Shown here: positions 1-7,936 of the stretch, piece by piece
How positions within the stretch are numbered: position 1 is the first letter of the stretch
Layout: each line of letters starts with the position of its first letter
Assembly: GCF_014230315.1 (NCBI RefSeq)
Contig: NZ_JACLAW010000001.1
Location: forward strand, 397,844 to 461,843
Direction of reading: 5' to 3'
Length of the DNA: 64,000 nt
Source of the DNA: Novosphingobium flavum
GTDB lineage: Bacteria > Pseudomonadota > Alphaproteobacteria > Sphingomonadales > Sphingomonadaceae
Notes under the pieces: generated by a model
Told to the model about the DNA's origin: nothing
What the model saw: the letters and a program-made list of their open reading frames with translations, nothing else
Database searches by the model: none
Position numbers and translations under genes: made by a program

Positions 1-956
1 AACAGCGCCAGAAGCGACATGCCCACGACCTGAATGACAGCCGACGCGAGGAAGAGCAGCCGCTGGTTCACCCTGTCGGACAGTTGCATGAAGACCAGCC
101 AGATCGATGCCATGCCGATCAGGAAGCTGAGCGACTGGACCCCCACGGCCGTACCCTGGCTCTGGTTGCCGACGGTGCGCAGGATATAGGGGAAGAAGAA
201 GCCGTTGGTCCCCGCCCACAGGTTCCACATCCCGTACATGCCGGCGAGGAAGGCCATCGGGCCGAGCCATTTCAGCTTCATCAGGTCCCGCACGCGGGCC
301 GGCTTGGCGCCGGCCCCGGCCGCTTCTGCCTCGGCCTGCGCATCGAGCCAGCGGCGCGATTCCTTCATGCGTGAACGCAGGAAAGTCAGGGCAACCGCAA
401 GTATGGCAAGGTGGGCAAAGACGATGCGGGCGCCAAGCAGGCCAAGCGGTTCAAGCACCAGGAACATCAGCAGGACGACGACCGGGCCAAGGTACCAGAG
501 CACCTGCGCCACCCCGCTGTGCTTGCCGCGCGAACCCTTGGGGGCCGTTTCGGCAATCAGCGACCATGAGGCCGGAATGTCTGCCCCGACCGCAAGGCCG
601 ACCAGGAAGAAGCCGATCAGGATCATCCACGCGTTCATCGCAAAGATCAGCCAGAGCATGCCGAACGCGTAGAACAGCATGTCGTACTGGTAGATCCGCT
701 TGCGTCCGAACAGGTCGCACAGCCGCCCGCCGATGAAGGCGCCGAGTCCCGCGGAAATGGCGTTCGGCCCGAGCGCGCCGATCAGCCCGACGAACTCGTT
801 GCTGAGCTTGTACGCCTCCATCCACAAGGCCAGCGCGGCTGACCCGGCCACGATGGAGCCGGCGTCGATGTAGTTGGCCAGGCCGGCAAGGATGGTCGCC
901 TTCCAGTCGTCGCCCTGCGGCTCTACCCCACCCGGAGCGGGGGCTGCTTCCTGCAT
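1..956 (-). CDS. MFS transporter, sugar-porter-like (partial, C-terminus beyond window)
   Basis: Translation from the ATG at 956 gives about 318 residues of a polytopic membrane protein that runs off the left window edge. It carries the major facilitator signature between helices 2 and 3 (GGRLCDLFGRKR) and a later SRMKESRRW loop typical of metabolite:H+ symporters. A GGAG Shine-Dalgarno lies about 8 nt upstream. It is divergent from a secreted glycoside hydrolase with a 102-bp shared promoter region, so import of a sugar released by that enzyme is a reasonable inference. The substrate cannot be read from sequence. Confidence 0.88.
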   Translation of the reverse strand, partial: MQEAAPAPGGVEPQGDDWKATILAGLANYIDAGSIVAGSAALALWMEAYKLSNEFVGLIGALGPNAISAGLGAFIGGRLCDLFGRKRIYQYDMLFYAFGMLWLIFAMNAWMILIGFFLVGLAVGADIPASWSLIAETAPKGSRGKHSGVAQVLWYLGPVVVLLMFLVLEPLGLLGARIVFAHLAILAVALTFLRSRMKESRRWLDAQAEAEAAGAGAKPARVRDLMKLKWLGPMAFLAGMYGMWNLWAGTNGFFFPYILRTVGNQSQGTAVGVQSLSFLIGMASIWLVFMQLSDRVNQRLLFLASAVIQVVGMSLLAL

Positions 957-1000
957 GTGTCGCTCTCCACGCTTATTGCTCTAACTTATATGATGAGTAT

Positions 1001-1018
1001 GCCATATGCTACTATGGC
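1001..1018. promoter_or_regulatory. Inverted repeat in the divergent MFS / glycoside hydrolase promoter region
   Basis: GCCATA and TATGGC form 6-bp arms separated by 6 nt in the 102-bp gap between two divergent genes. The region just left of it is AT-rich (TTATATGATGAG) and may hold the promoters. The palindrome is a candidate operator for a sugar-responsive regulator; no regulator gene lies in the window next to it. Confidence 0.35.
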
Positions 1019-1058
1019 GTAGCGCGCTAGTGGTGCCGCAGCGGTTGGGTGGGAGAAA

Positions 1059-2660
1059 ATGGATATGGTGTTCTCGCGGCGGGGTATGATCAAGGGCACA
1101 CTCGCAACAGGCGCGGTGATCGCGGCGCCTCGCGGCGCGGCGGCGGGGGTTCCGGCCCCGGTGGAGAGGTGGGGGCTTCACGAAGTGACCCTGACTGGAC
1201 CCGCGAACGGCAATCCCTTCATCGATGTGGACCTTGCCGCAATGTTCAGCAATGGCCGCATTTCCGTGGCGATACCCGGGTTCCATGACGGCGAGGGCAC
1301 CTATCGCATTCGTTTCAGTCCGCCGCAGACGGGCCGCTGGACATGGACGACCACCAGCAATGCCAAGGCGCTCGATGGGCGCACCGGCGCTTTCGACTGC
1401 GTGGCGCCGAGGGCAGGCAACCGTGGGCCCGTGGAAATCACCCCGGACGGGTACCACTTTCGACACGCCGACGGCACGCCGTTCAAGCCAGTGGGCACCA
1501 CCGCCTATTCGTGGGCGCTTCAATCCGATCAGCGCTGCGCGGAAACGCTGAAGACCCTGGCCGCCAGCCCGTTCAACAAGATTCGCATGTGCGTGTTTCC
1601 CAATGTCGCGTCAGTGGCCACCCACCCGTTCGCGCGCACCGGGTCCGGGCCGAAGGATTGGGATCCGGGCCGTTTCGATCCCGCCTATTTCCGCCGCTTC
1701 GAAGACCGGATCAGAAAGCTGTGCGAACTGGGCATCCAGGCCGATGTCATCCTGTTCCACCCCTATGACAAGGCCCGCGGCTATTCCGACATGGCCCGGC
1801 CCGACGATGAACGCTACCTGCGCTACGTAGCAGCCCGGTTCGGCGCGTTTCGCAACGTGTGGTGGGCCATGGCCAACGAATACGACAACGTAGAGAGCAA
1901 GTCGGTTGCCGATTGGGATCACCTGTTCGGCGTTCTAGTTGCCGCCGATCCGCACCGCCGCCTGCGTTCGATCCACCAGATCGACACCTATTACGATCAC
2001 CGGAAGCCGTGGATCACCCATGCGAGCATCCAGCACGGTGCCGTCGCGCTCGACGACGGGCGCGTACACCCTCACCGCAATTTCGCGCAGAAGGCGGTAA
2101 TCTTCGACGAGGTAATCTACGAAGGAAACTCGTCCAAGCGCTGGGCCAACCTGAGCGGCGAGGAACTGGTCGAGCGCCACTGGTGGGGAGCCCTGGGCGG
2201 GTGCTACGTCGGTCACGGCGAGGTCATCACCAACGACGACAATGCGGACGAGTCCTGGCTGGGCCAAGGCGGGCGACTTCGTGGCACCAGCCCACCCCGC
2301 CTGGCCTTCTTGCGCCAGTTGCTGGAAAGTGTCCCCGGCCCGGGGATCGACCCGATCCAGCAGTTCTGGGACTATCACCTGGGTGGCCGAGAATTCACCT
2401 GGTATCTCCGGTATTTCGGCCGTCAACGCCCCATCGAATGGCCGGTCGTCCTGCCGATCCGGGCAACAGACCCCCACGATGCCTACTGCGTCGATGTGAT
2501 CGACACCTGGAACATGACGATCGAGCGCCTTCCCGGTGTGTTCCAGATGAGCCAGCTGAACACTTACGATTCGCACGACCCGGCCCGGCCGACCATTTCG
2601 CTGCCGGGCAAGCCTTACATGGCCGTCCGCATCGAAAAGATGGGAAAGCCATTTCGATAG
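1059..2660 (+). CDS. DUF5060-type glycoside hydrolase, probably Tat-exported
   Basis: A 533-residue protein. The N-terminus has a twin-arginine motif followed by a hydrophobic stretch (SRRGMIKG, residues 6-13), suggesting folded export. Residues about 35-115 resemble the DUF5060 beta-sandwich found before DUF4038/DUF5605-like TIM barrels, and the rest is the barrel. Candidate catalytic acids are Glu274 in WWAMANEYD and Glu351 in FDEVIYEG, as in clan GH-A-like enzymes. It probably acts on a plant-cell-wall glycoside in the periplasm. The divergent MFS gene supports a saccharide-use unit. The exact substrate is unknown. An in-frame ATG two codons downstream is an alternative start. Confidence 0.8.
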   Translation: MDMVFSRRGMIKGTLATGAVIAAPRGAAAGVPAPVERWGLHEVTLTGPANGNPFIDVDLAAMFSNGRISVAIPGFHDGEGTYRIRFSPPQTGRWTWTTTSNAKALDGRTGAFDCVAPRAGNRGPVEITPDGYHFRHADGTPFKPVGTTAYSWALQSDQRCAETLKTLAASPFNKIRMCVFPNVASVATHPFARTGSGPKDWDPGRFDPAYFRRFEDRIRKLCELGIQADVILFHPYDKARGYSDMARPDDERYLRYVAARFGAFRNVWWAMANEYDNVESKSVADWDHLFGVLVAADPHRRLRSIHQIDTYYDHRKPWITHASIQHGAVALDDGRVHPHRNFAQKAVIFDEVIYEGNSSKRWANLSGEELVERHWWGALGGCYVGHGEVITNDDNADESWLGQGGRLRGTSPPRLAFLRQLLESVPGPGIDPIQQFWDYHLGGREFTWYLRYFGRQRPIEWPVVLPIRATDPHDAYCVDVIDTWNMTIERLPGVFQMSQLNTYDSHDPARPTISLPGKPYMAVRIEKMGKPFR

Positions 2661-2879
2661 AGATGATGCCGTCAAGTTGGGTAGGGTAGGGCCTCAGATC
2701 GGTTCAAAGGTGCCCTTGTTCTTGAGGGCCAGAAGCGCTGAGGAGTATTCTCGCTTTATTAGCTCGACAACGGTTTGGTGGCACCGGTTCAACAGGAACG
2801 GAAAACATGTTCCGAGAAAGGCTGCTTGTCTTGGATGAGAGCTTTGGAAGGCGGCCAAACGGAACGGACATGACTTTAG

Positions 2880-2950
2880 ATCCCCGCCCGCGATGTGGGG
2901 GAGGATGTGTGTTCGAATTATAGAAATGGTCCCTTGATCGGATGCATATC
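2880..2950. repeat. Decayed copy of the tRNA-Asn 3' end and downstream hairpin (putative left attachment remnant)
   Basis: This stretch aligns, in the same orientation and with nearly the same spacing, to 36,392-36,463, which covers the hairpin below tRNA-Asn and the tRNA 3' end. Shared blocks in order are CCGCGATG, a G-rich arm ending GGAGG, GTTCGAA, AGAAA, then TGG-TCCCT-GA-T-GGA, where TGG is the complement of CCA. Similarity stops after about 25 nt of tRNA, as expected for an attachment duplicate and not a whole tRNA gene. The match is imperfect. Confidence 0.45.
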
Positions 2951-3130
2951 GAACTTTTTCCTCGTTCCAAGCGTCGAAGCGCGGCAACTGGTCGCGCGCT
3001 ATCGCGCCGCGTTTCTGGACGCAGCGTGATGACGCGTCTCTGTCTGTAGGTCATCGGTTCGGGCGCCGGGCTGCTTCGAGATCGCCGCAAGTGGCCCGGC
3101 GTGATGTTCGTGTCCCGGGTCTAGGGTGAC

Positions 3131-3345
3131 GGAATTCCGTGGCACGTAGGCGCGAAGGTTCAAGTTCCATTGCGGAACGAGTGGCACCGCGCGCTTTCCG
3201 GTTCGTTCATCCACTCACCCGTGATCAAGGATCACGAATGATCAACCGTCTTCTGATCCAGACACGACACAGGAATTCCGTAGCACGTGACAGCGGGGTG
3301 CCCCTTGCAAGATCGAGGCGATGGCCTGCTGCCTGGTTCGTTCAT
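3131..3345. repeat. Imperfect direct duplication upstream of the serine recombinase
   Basis: A 17-nt block (GGAATTCCGTGGCACGT) at 3,131-3,147 recurs at 3,272-3,288 with one mismatch. A second shared block (GGTTCGTTCAT) follows at 3,200-3,210 and 3,335-3,345. Spacings of 141 and 135 bp suggest an old tandem duplication. The role is unknown; it may be related to recombinase sites. Confidence 0.45.
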
Positions 3346-3491
3346 TCAGGTCGCGGCATGGAGCAGAAGCTATCATCTACCAGTGCCGGGCCGAGAGGTT
3401 CGCCGCTCCGTTAGGAGACTTAGTGCATGGCACCCTCGGTTTGGCCTTGATGGAAACCGCGTAACTGAGATTTTCGGCACAAAAAAGGGAG

Positions 3492-3552
3492 TGGGCACGT
3501 TAGTACCGAAGTGAGATCCTGTCGTGTCGCTTTTGGGCACTGTCGTGCCGAA
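3492..3552. repeat. Pair of 19-nt spaced repeats (TGGGCAC-N7-CCGAA)
   Basis: Positions 3,492-3,510 and 3,534-3,552 both read TGGGCAC, seven unrelated bases, then CCGAA. A partial inverted copy (TTCGGCAC) starts at 3,473. They lie upstream of the serine recombinase gene and resemble repeated protein-binding half-sites. Confidence 0.4.
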
Positions 3553-3684
3553 ATACGCGTGGCCGCCGGTTTTGATCTGCCGTTGCAGGTGGCTCGAGGC
3601 GCAGAAGTCGCGAATCGCACCATAGAAACAGGGCGCACGCAGGCAGCATGGCGATGGTGATACGCCTGGCGCGTTCCAGGACTG

Positions 3685-5322
3685 TTGACGATGACTTGGC
3701 CGGGCCTGCCTTCGCGCAAGGCCAGTGTCAGGCACCTCCTGCCCAAACCAGGCAGGAGCAATACATTGCAGAAATCAAATAAGGTCACCTCCCAGTCCAC
3801 CCGTCGTCGCGGGCGCAAAACCCAGCCGGTCGTGCCGCAGGCCGTACTCTATGCCCGCGTCTCGACGCTCGAGCAGCAGCGCGAGGGCTATTCGATCCCG
3901 GCCCAGGTCAAGTTGCTCGAGGATTACGCCGCGCTCAACGGCATCGCCATCATGAGCACCCACATCGATGTGGAAACGGCTCGCAAGCGCGGTCGCACGG
4001 CCTTCGGCGCCATGCTGGGATTCCTGCGCCGCAATCCGCAGGTCCGCATCCTGCTCGTCGAGAAGACCGACCGGCTGTATCGCAACCTCAGCGACTGGGC
4101 GACGGTCGATGACCTCGGCGTCGATGTGCATCTCGTCAAGGAGAATGCCGTCATGTCGCAGGCGTGCCGATCTTCGGAGAAGTTCGTGCATGGGATCAAG
4201 GTGCTGATGGCCAAGGCCTATGTCGACAACCTGTCCGAGGAGGCCCGCAAGGGCATGCTGGAAAAGGCACGGCAGGGGCATTGGCCCAGCTTTGCCCCGA
4301 TCGGCTATCGCAATGTGCAGAATGACGCGGGGCGTAAGGTGATCGAGGTTGATCCCGTGCTCGGTCCCCAGGTGGCGCGCCTGTTCGAGTGGTTTGCGAC
4401 CGGAAGCTATTCGGTGAAATCGCTGACGGCAAAGGCCGCGGCCGCAGGGCTGGGCTATCGCAAGAGCGGTAGCCGGCTCGGATCGTCAGCGGTCTACACG
4501 TTACTCCGCAACAGGATCTACACCGGTCGCTTCGACTGGAACGGTGAAACGTACTCCGGAGTACACGGCCCTTTGATTTCGCAGGCCTTGTGGGATTCGG
4601 TGCAGTCCCTGCTGGATGAGCGCGGTCCCGGCAAGCAGCACAGCCACATTGCGACCTTTCCGTTCCACGGCTTGATCAAGTGCGGCCATTGCGGCTGTGC
4701 GATGGTCGCGGAAATCAAGAAGCAGCGCTACATCTATTATCATTGCACGGGCTATCGCGGGAAATGCCCCGAACCCTATCTGCGCCAGGAGCGGCTGGAA
4801 GCGCACCTGGTGTCAGCCCTCCAGCGGCTGCATTATTGCACCACTGCTGCGCTGCGGATCGAACAGGCCATCAAGGGGCAGGGGAGGGGAGGGGCCGCCC
4901 AACCCCGCGATAATGCGGGAGTCACGTCCATCGTGCGCGACGACGAGCGGATGATCCGACAAGGTCTGGAACTCATGGAAATGGCGCGTCTGGCGTTTCT
5001 TGCGCTGCCGGGCCTGCCGATTGTCCAGAAGCGTCGGATGTTGGGGCTGCTGCTCGGAGAATGCACCTGGGCCAATGGTGCCCTCACGGTCAACTTCGCT
5101 GCGCCATTCGACCTGCTCGAGGTCTATGTTGGAACGGTGAGCCAGGACGGTGACGCGGACGAGTTGTTGGCGGCCATCGCCATGGCCTTTGGTCGGCCCG
5201 CGGCAGTCGTCAAGCAATTGATCGCCCGGTACAACGCGATGGTCCGTTGTCAGCAGGGTGAGGCGGAGCGAGCGCGGACAGGGGAATTTGCCTGGTCGGA
5301 TCCTGAGGTCGCCGCGGCGTAA
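3685..5322 (+). CDS. Large serine recombinase
   Basis: A 545-residue site-specific recombinase of the large-serine class. The resolvase domain begins at about residue 50 with YARVSTLEQQREGYSI, where the Ser of RVS is the expected nucleophile. A recombinase domain follows (about 190-320, including YTLLRNRIYTGRF), then a zinc ribbon with CGHCGC and, later, two more Cys in YYHCTGYRGKC, then a helical tail. The first 27 residues do not look conserved; TTG at 3,766, preceded by AGGAG, is a plausible true start. It probably mobilised or resolved part of this accessory region. The nucleotidyltransferase cassette follows 197 bp downstream. Confidence 0.9.
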   Translation: MTMTWPGLPSRKASVRHLLPKPGRSNTLQKSNKVTSQSTRRRGRKTQPVVPQAVLYARVSTLEQQREGYSIPAQVKLLEDYAALNGIAIMSTHIDVETARKRGRTAFGAMLGFLRRNPQVRILLVEKTDRLYRNLSDWATVDDLGVDVHLVKENAVMSQACRSSEKFVHGIKVLMAKAYVDNLSEEARKGMLEKARQGHWPSFAPIGYRNVQNDAGRKVIEVDPVLGPQVARLFEWFATGSYSVKSLTAKAAAAGLGYRKSGSRLGSSAVYTLLRNRIYTGRFDWNGETYSGVHGPLISQALWDSVQSLLDERGPGKQHSHIATFPFHGLIKCGHCGCAMVAEIKKQRYIYYHCTGYRGKCPEPYLRQERLEAHLVSALQRLHYCTTAALRIEQAIKGQGRGGAAQPRDNAGVTSIVRDDERMIRQGLELMEMARLAFLALPGLPIVQKRRMLGLLLGECTWANGALTVNFAAPFDLLEVYVGTVSQDGDADELLAAIAMAFGRPAAVVKQLIARYNAMVRCQQGEAERARTGEFAWSDPEVAAA

Positions 5323-5519
5323 GGAGCTTTTCTTGCTGAACATGCTGGCGGTGCGCGGATCGCAGCTACTGTTGGTATCTCCGGCGGCTCGAAAGAGCCG
5401 CAGGAGGAAGGCATTGTAAGACAAAGGCGACAGTGGCTTGCCTACCGCGCAGATGTCGACGGTGCCGCTAGCCTATCGGAGGCTGACCGGATAACTGTCT
5501 GTGAAACTCGAGGCAGGCT

Positions 5520-6080
5520 ATGACATTTCCAACCGACTATGTGGCATTGCTCGAAAAGTTGGCTGTCGCGTTCACCTACTACGAGGATGAGGCGGGGCGC
5601 GCCCCGTTGCTGGTGGGCGGGGCTGCCACCGCGATCCTGACAGCCGGCGCGTTCATGTCCGGTGATTTCGATGTCGTGGCCGGGAATGACGAGGCGTTTG
5701 CCCACGCCATGGAATTGGCCGGTTTCAAGGCGGATGCACGGCCTGGTCGCTTACAGGGTGGCTACTATCACCCCGACTTTCCCGAGTATGGGATTGAACT
5801 TGTTTCGGGGCCGGCCTTTGATGGCAGGTCGGATCGAGGACGTGTCCTGAAGCCGGTTTTTCGAGGCGAGCACAGCCTGACGTTGCCCGCGATCGAAGAT
5901 CTCATCGCTGATCGCCTTGGGCAGCATGCCGTGGCCAGCCCCTCCGACGACAGTCGTCTTCGCCAGGCGCAAATGCTCTTGGCGATGGCAAAATCCATCG
6001 ACTTGCCTTATCTGGAACGACGTGTCGCTGAAGAAGGCGGCGATTTCGGATTGCTCGATTTGAGCGTTTTGACGCGATGA
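5520..6080 (+). CDS. Nucleotidyltransferase-fold protein (DUF6036/AbiEii-like)
   Basis: A 186-residue protein. Residues 31-53 read LVGGAATAILTAGAFMSGDF followed by DVV: this is the GG...GDxD signature of DNA-polymerase-beta-type nucleotidyltransferases, with Asp49 and Asp51 as likely metal ligands. The C-terminal half is helical. Such proteins occur as toxins or NMP-transferases in MNT/HEPN- or AbiE-like toxin-antitoxin and phage-defence pairs. A small basic protein follows after 13 bp, so the two are probably co-transcribed. Placement beside a recombinase supports a mobile cassette. The reaction is not known. Confidence 0.7.
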   Translation: MTFPTDYVALLEKLAVAFTYYEDEAGRAPLLVGGAATAILTAGAFMSGDFDVVAGNDEAFAHAMELAGFKADARPGRLQGGYYHPDFPEYGIELVSGPAFDGRSDRGRVLKPVFRGEHSLTLPAIEDLIADRLGQHAVASPSDDSRLRQAQMLLAMAKSIDLPYLERRVAEEGGDFGLLDLSVLTR

Positions 6081-6093
6081 AGGAGGTGCAGGA

Positions 6094-6291
6094 ATGAAAT
6101 TCGATTTCTACGCCTTCATCGCTGAGGCCGAACAGCGCAAGCGCAACCTGGGTATTCTCGACGATCCTGCCGCGACCGAAGCCCTGCGCAACAAGGGTGG
6201 GGCCCGGACCCCGCGCAAGCGGGCGATGCTCGAGCGGATGAAACAACGGGCGCGGGCCGTCGGCCGTAAGCCTATCACCGCGCATTATTGA
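6094..6291 (+). CDS. Small basic protein paired with the nucleotidyltransferase
   Basis: A 65-residue, charged, probably helical protein, preceded by a strong GAAGGAGGTG ribosome site. It sits 13 bp after the nucleotidyltransferase gene. No known family was recognised. Size, charge and position suit an antitoxin or partner subunit. The C-terminal half is rich in Lys and Arg and could bind nucleic acid or the acidic partner. Confidence 0.6.
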   Translation: MKFDFYAFIAEAEQRKRNLGILDDPAATEALRNKGGARTPRKRAMLERMKQRARAVGRKPITAHY

Positions 6292-6805
6292 TCGGCCAGT
6301 TACGGCACATTTGTCGGGCGGTCCGGAACGGCAGCTTCACGGACACGAAACCGGATAGCAGACATTCGAACGCCTCGGTGCCGGCTTCCGGGACCGACCC
6401 TTACCAGACGCTCAGCGGACAATTTTTGTGCCTCAGGTGCAGACCGTCCGATTCCGGCAGCTCGCGACCAATTCACGCCGTTCCGGTGCACCGAAGTGAA
6501 CGTCCACTAGCGCCGAAACCTCCCGTTTGGCATATGTTCGTGGACGGACGGTGCTCCCGCCAACAGAGCAGCCGTTCACACGATCTCGTTGTCTCCCTGG
6601 AAGCGGTCCTTCGTTCAGGGCTTCGCCAGCGACGGCAACGGCACCGTAAGGGGATCGTGCGCTTACGGGCGACCGAGATGCCAAGAGACGTTGGTCGAAG
6701 ACAAATGTATAAGAGACTTTATTTCCTCCTCTGTTGCCATTTTCTGCTCAGATTGCCACGCCTAACATGAAGCGCTGTCGGCACATGATGAACGTATAGG
6801 GTAAT
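6292..6805. other. Intergenic stretch with dispersed repeat copies
   Basis: No convincing gene. Two variants of a short element occur here: CGGTCCGGAACGGCAGCT at 6,319-6,336 and CCGTCCGATTCCGGCAGCT at 6,444-6,462. A third copy is at 10,571-10,589, on the other side of the next two genes and in the same orientation. The promoter of the following module probably lies at the right end, which is more AT-rich (about 6,700-6,800). Confidence 0.5.
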
Positions 6806-7936
6806 ATGATCGACTGGCGTCGCGGAGGATGGACCGGAAGCATCAATCGCTGGGTGCGGCGAGAGGTAACCGAGCAACTACGGGAGAACCCGGTCGCCCG
6901 GCGCGCCCGGTATGGGCTTGCCCACAGTGCGCTCAGACGCTTCTTTGGCTCTGGCTCCTTCGGGCGGTTCATCATCGTGTATGCGGCCGTGAACCTTACG
7001 GCCGTTGTTGCCGAGGCCCTCGGCGCCTGGCTTATCCCAGCTTGGCTCCCGTCATGGAGCATGTCCGGTTCAGCGCCCTTAAGCGAATTAAAGACTTTGA
7101 TCCTGTACGTCTCCAGCTACCTGCTCGGTGCACAAATCGGAGTGCTCGGAGTTATCTCGCTGTCGCTGGCGCTCGTAACGTTGATCGCGCAACGCGAGGG
7201 ATCCGCGACTGACGTTCAAGTCTACTATCATGAGTCCTTTTCGTTCGAGCTCGTCGCGAGTTGCGTCGCACTAGCGGTGGTGTTGTGCGCCCAGCTCCTA
7301 TGGCCCCTGCAGTTCCTCCTTCACCGCCTCGGGCTCGGAACCGACCTCCAGATTTTCAAGCTTTCCTTGTTGGGTGTTCACCTCGCGTGGTTGTTGGTGA
7401 ACCTTGCCGCCGTTGCCTACTTCATCGCCACAACATTCCGGTTCGTTCAGCAGTCGGCTCGCGAGACGCTTCGCGAACGCTACACTGCCAACGTCGTATT
7501 GCCTCGCGATCTGACGCAGCGATTGCGCGACCAGTTGTACAGTCTCGCGACTAAGAACCTCATCGGCGATGAGGAAGAGGATCGGGGACGCCCGACCGCG
7601 ACCTTTGGTTTCGACTTCGGCGCGCCCTGGAGCGTCGAAATCGAGACGCCCTTCGATCGACCAGTGGTACTTCATGACGTCAGGATGACGTGGGTCCGCT
7701 GGGTGCTGCGACGCTGGTCTGCCAGGTGCGAAAGAGCAGCGGGTCAGCAACCCGCCCCGGCGCTGAACGGCCTTGGGCATCAGGGTCCCTTTATATGGTT
7801 CACATGCCAAATGCGCGGTGTGCTTCATGGAGATGTCAGCTGGTGCCGAAGGCGCGGAGGAGTGCCCCTGACCGCCTTCGAGAAGTTCGTGTTGCGGCGC
7901 GCTTTTATTTTCCGGAGCAGCCGCGATGAAGAGTGA
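6806..7936 (+). CDS. Predicted four-helix membrane protein of an unrecognised two-gene module
   Basis: A 376-residue protein with an arginine-rich N-terminal 50 residues and about four hydrophobic segments (roughly 54-80, 95-128, 146-172 and 184-210). A soluble C-terminal domain of about 165 residues is probably cytoplasmic. No family was recognised with confidence. The stop overlaps the start of the next gene by 11 bp, which implies translational coupling and a joint function: a membrane anchor or sensor with a large soluble partner. It lies in the accessory region between repeat copies, which would suit a defence or stress cassette. That role is inference only. Confidence 0.75.
   Translation: MIDWRRGGWTGSINRWVRREVTEQLRENPVARRARYGLAHSALRRFFGSGSFGRFIIVYAAVNLTAVVAEALGAWLIPAWLPSWSMSGSAPLSELKTLILYVSSYLLGAQIGVLGVISLSLALVTLIAQREGSATDVQVYYHESFSFELVASCVALAVVLCAQLLWPLQFLLHRLGLGTDLQIFKLSLLGVHLAWLLVNLAAVAYFIATTFRFVQQSARETLRERYTANVVLPRDLTQRLRDQLYSLATKNLIGDEEEDRGRPTATFGFDFGAPWSVEIETPFDRPVVLHDVRMTWVRWVLRRWSARCERAAGQQPAPALNGLGHQGPFIWFTCQMRGVLHGDVSWCRRRGGVPLTAFEKFVLRRAFIFRSSRDEE

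Larger units (their letters stand above)
2661..3684. other. Gene-free stretch with decayed repeats
   Basis: No open frame in this kilobase looks like a protein: the short frames have no family features and no consistent ribosome sites. It holds the tRNA-end-like sequence near 2,880-2,950, an imperfect duplication at 3,131-3,345 and a pair of 19-nt spaced repeats at 3,492-3,552, each listed separately. It reads as a boundary zone of the accessory region. Confidence 0.6.
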
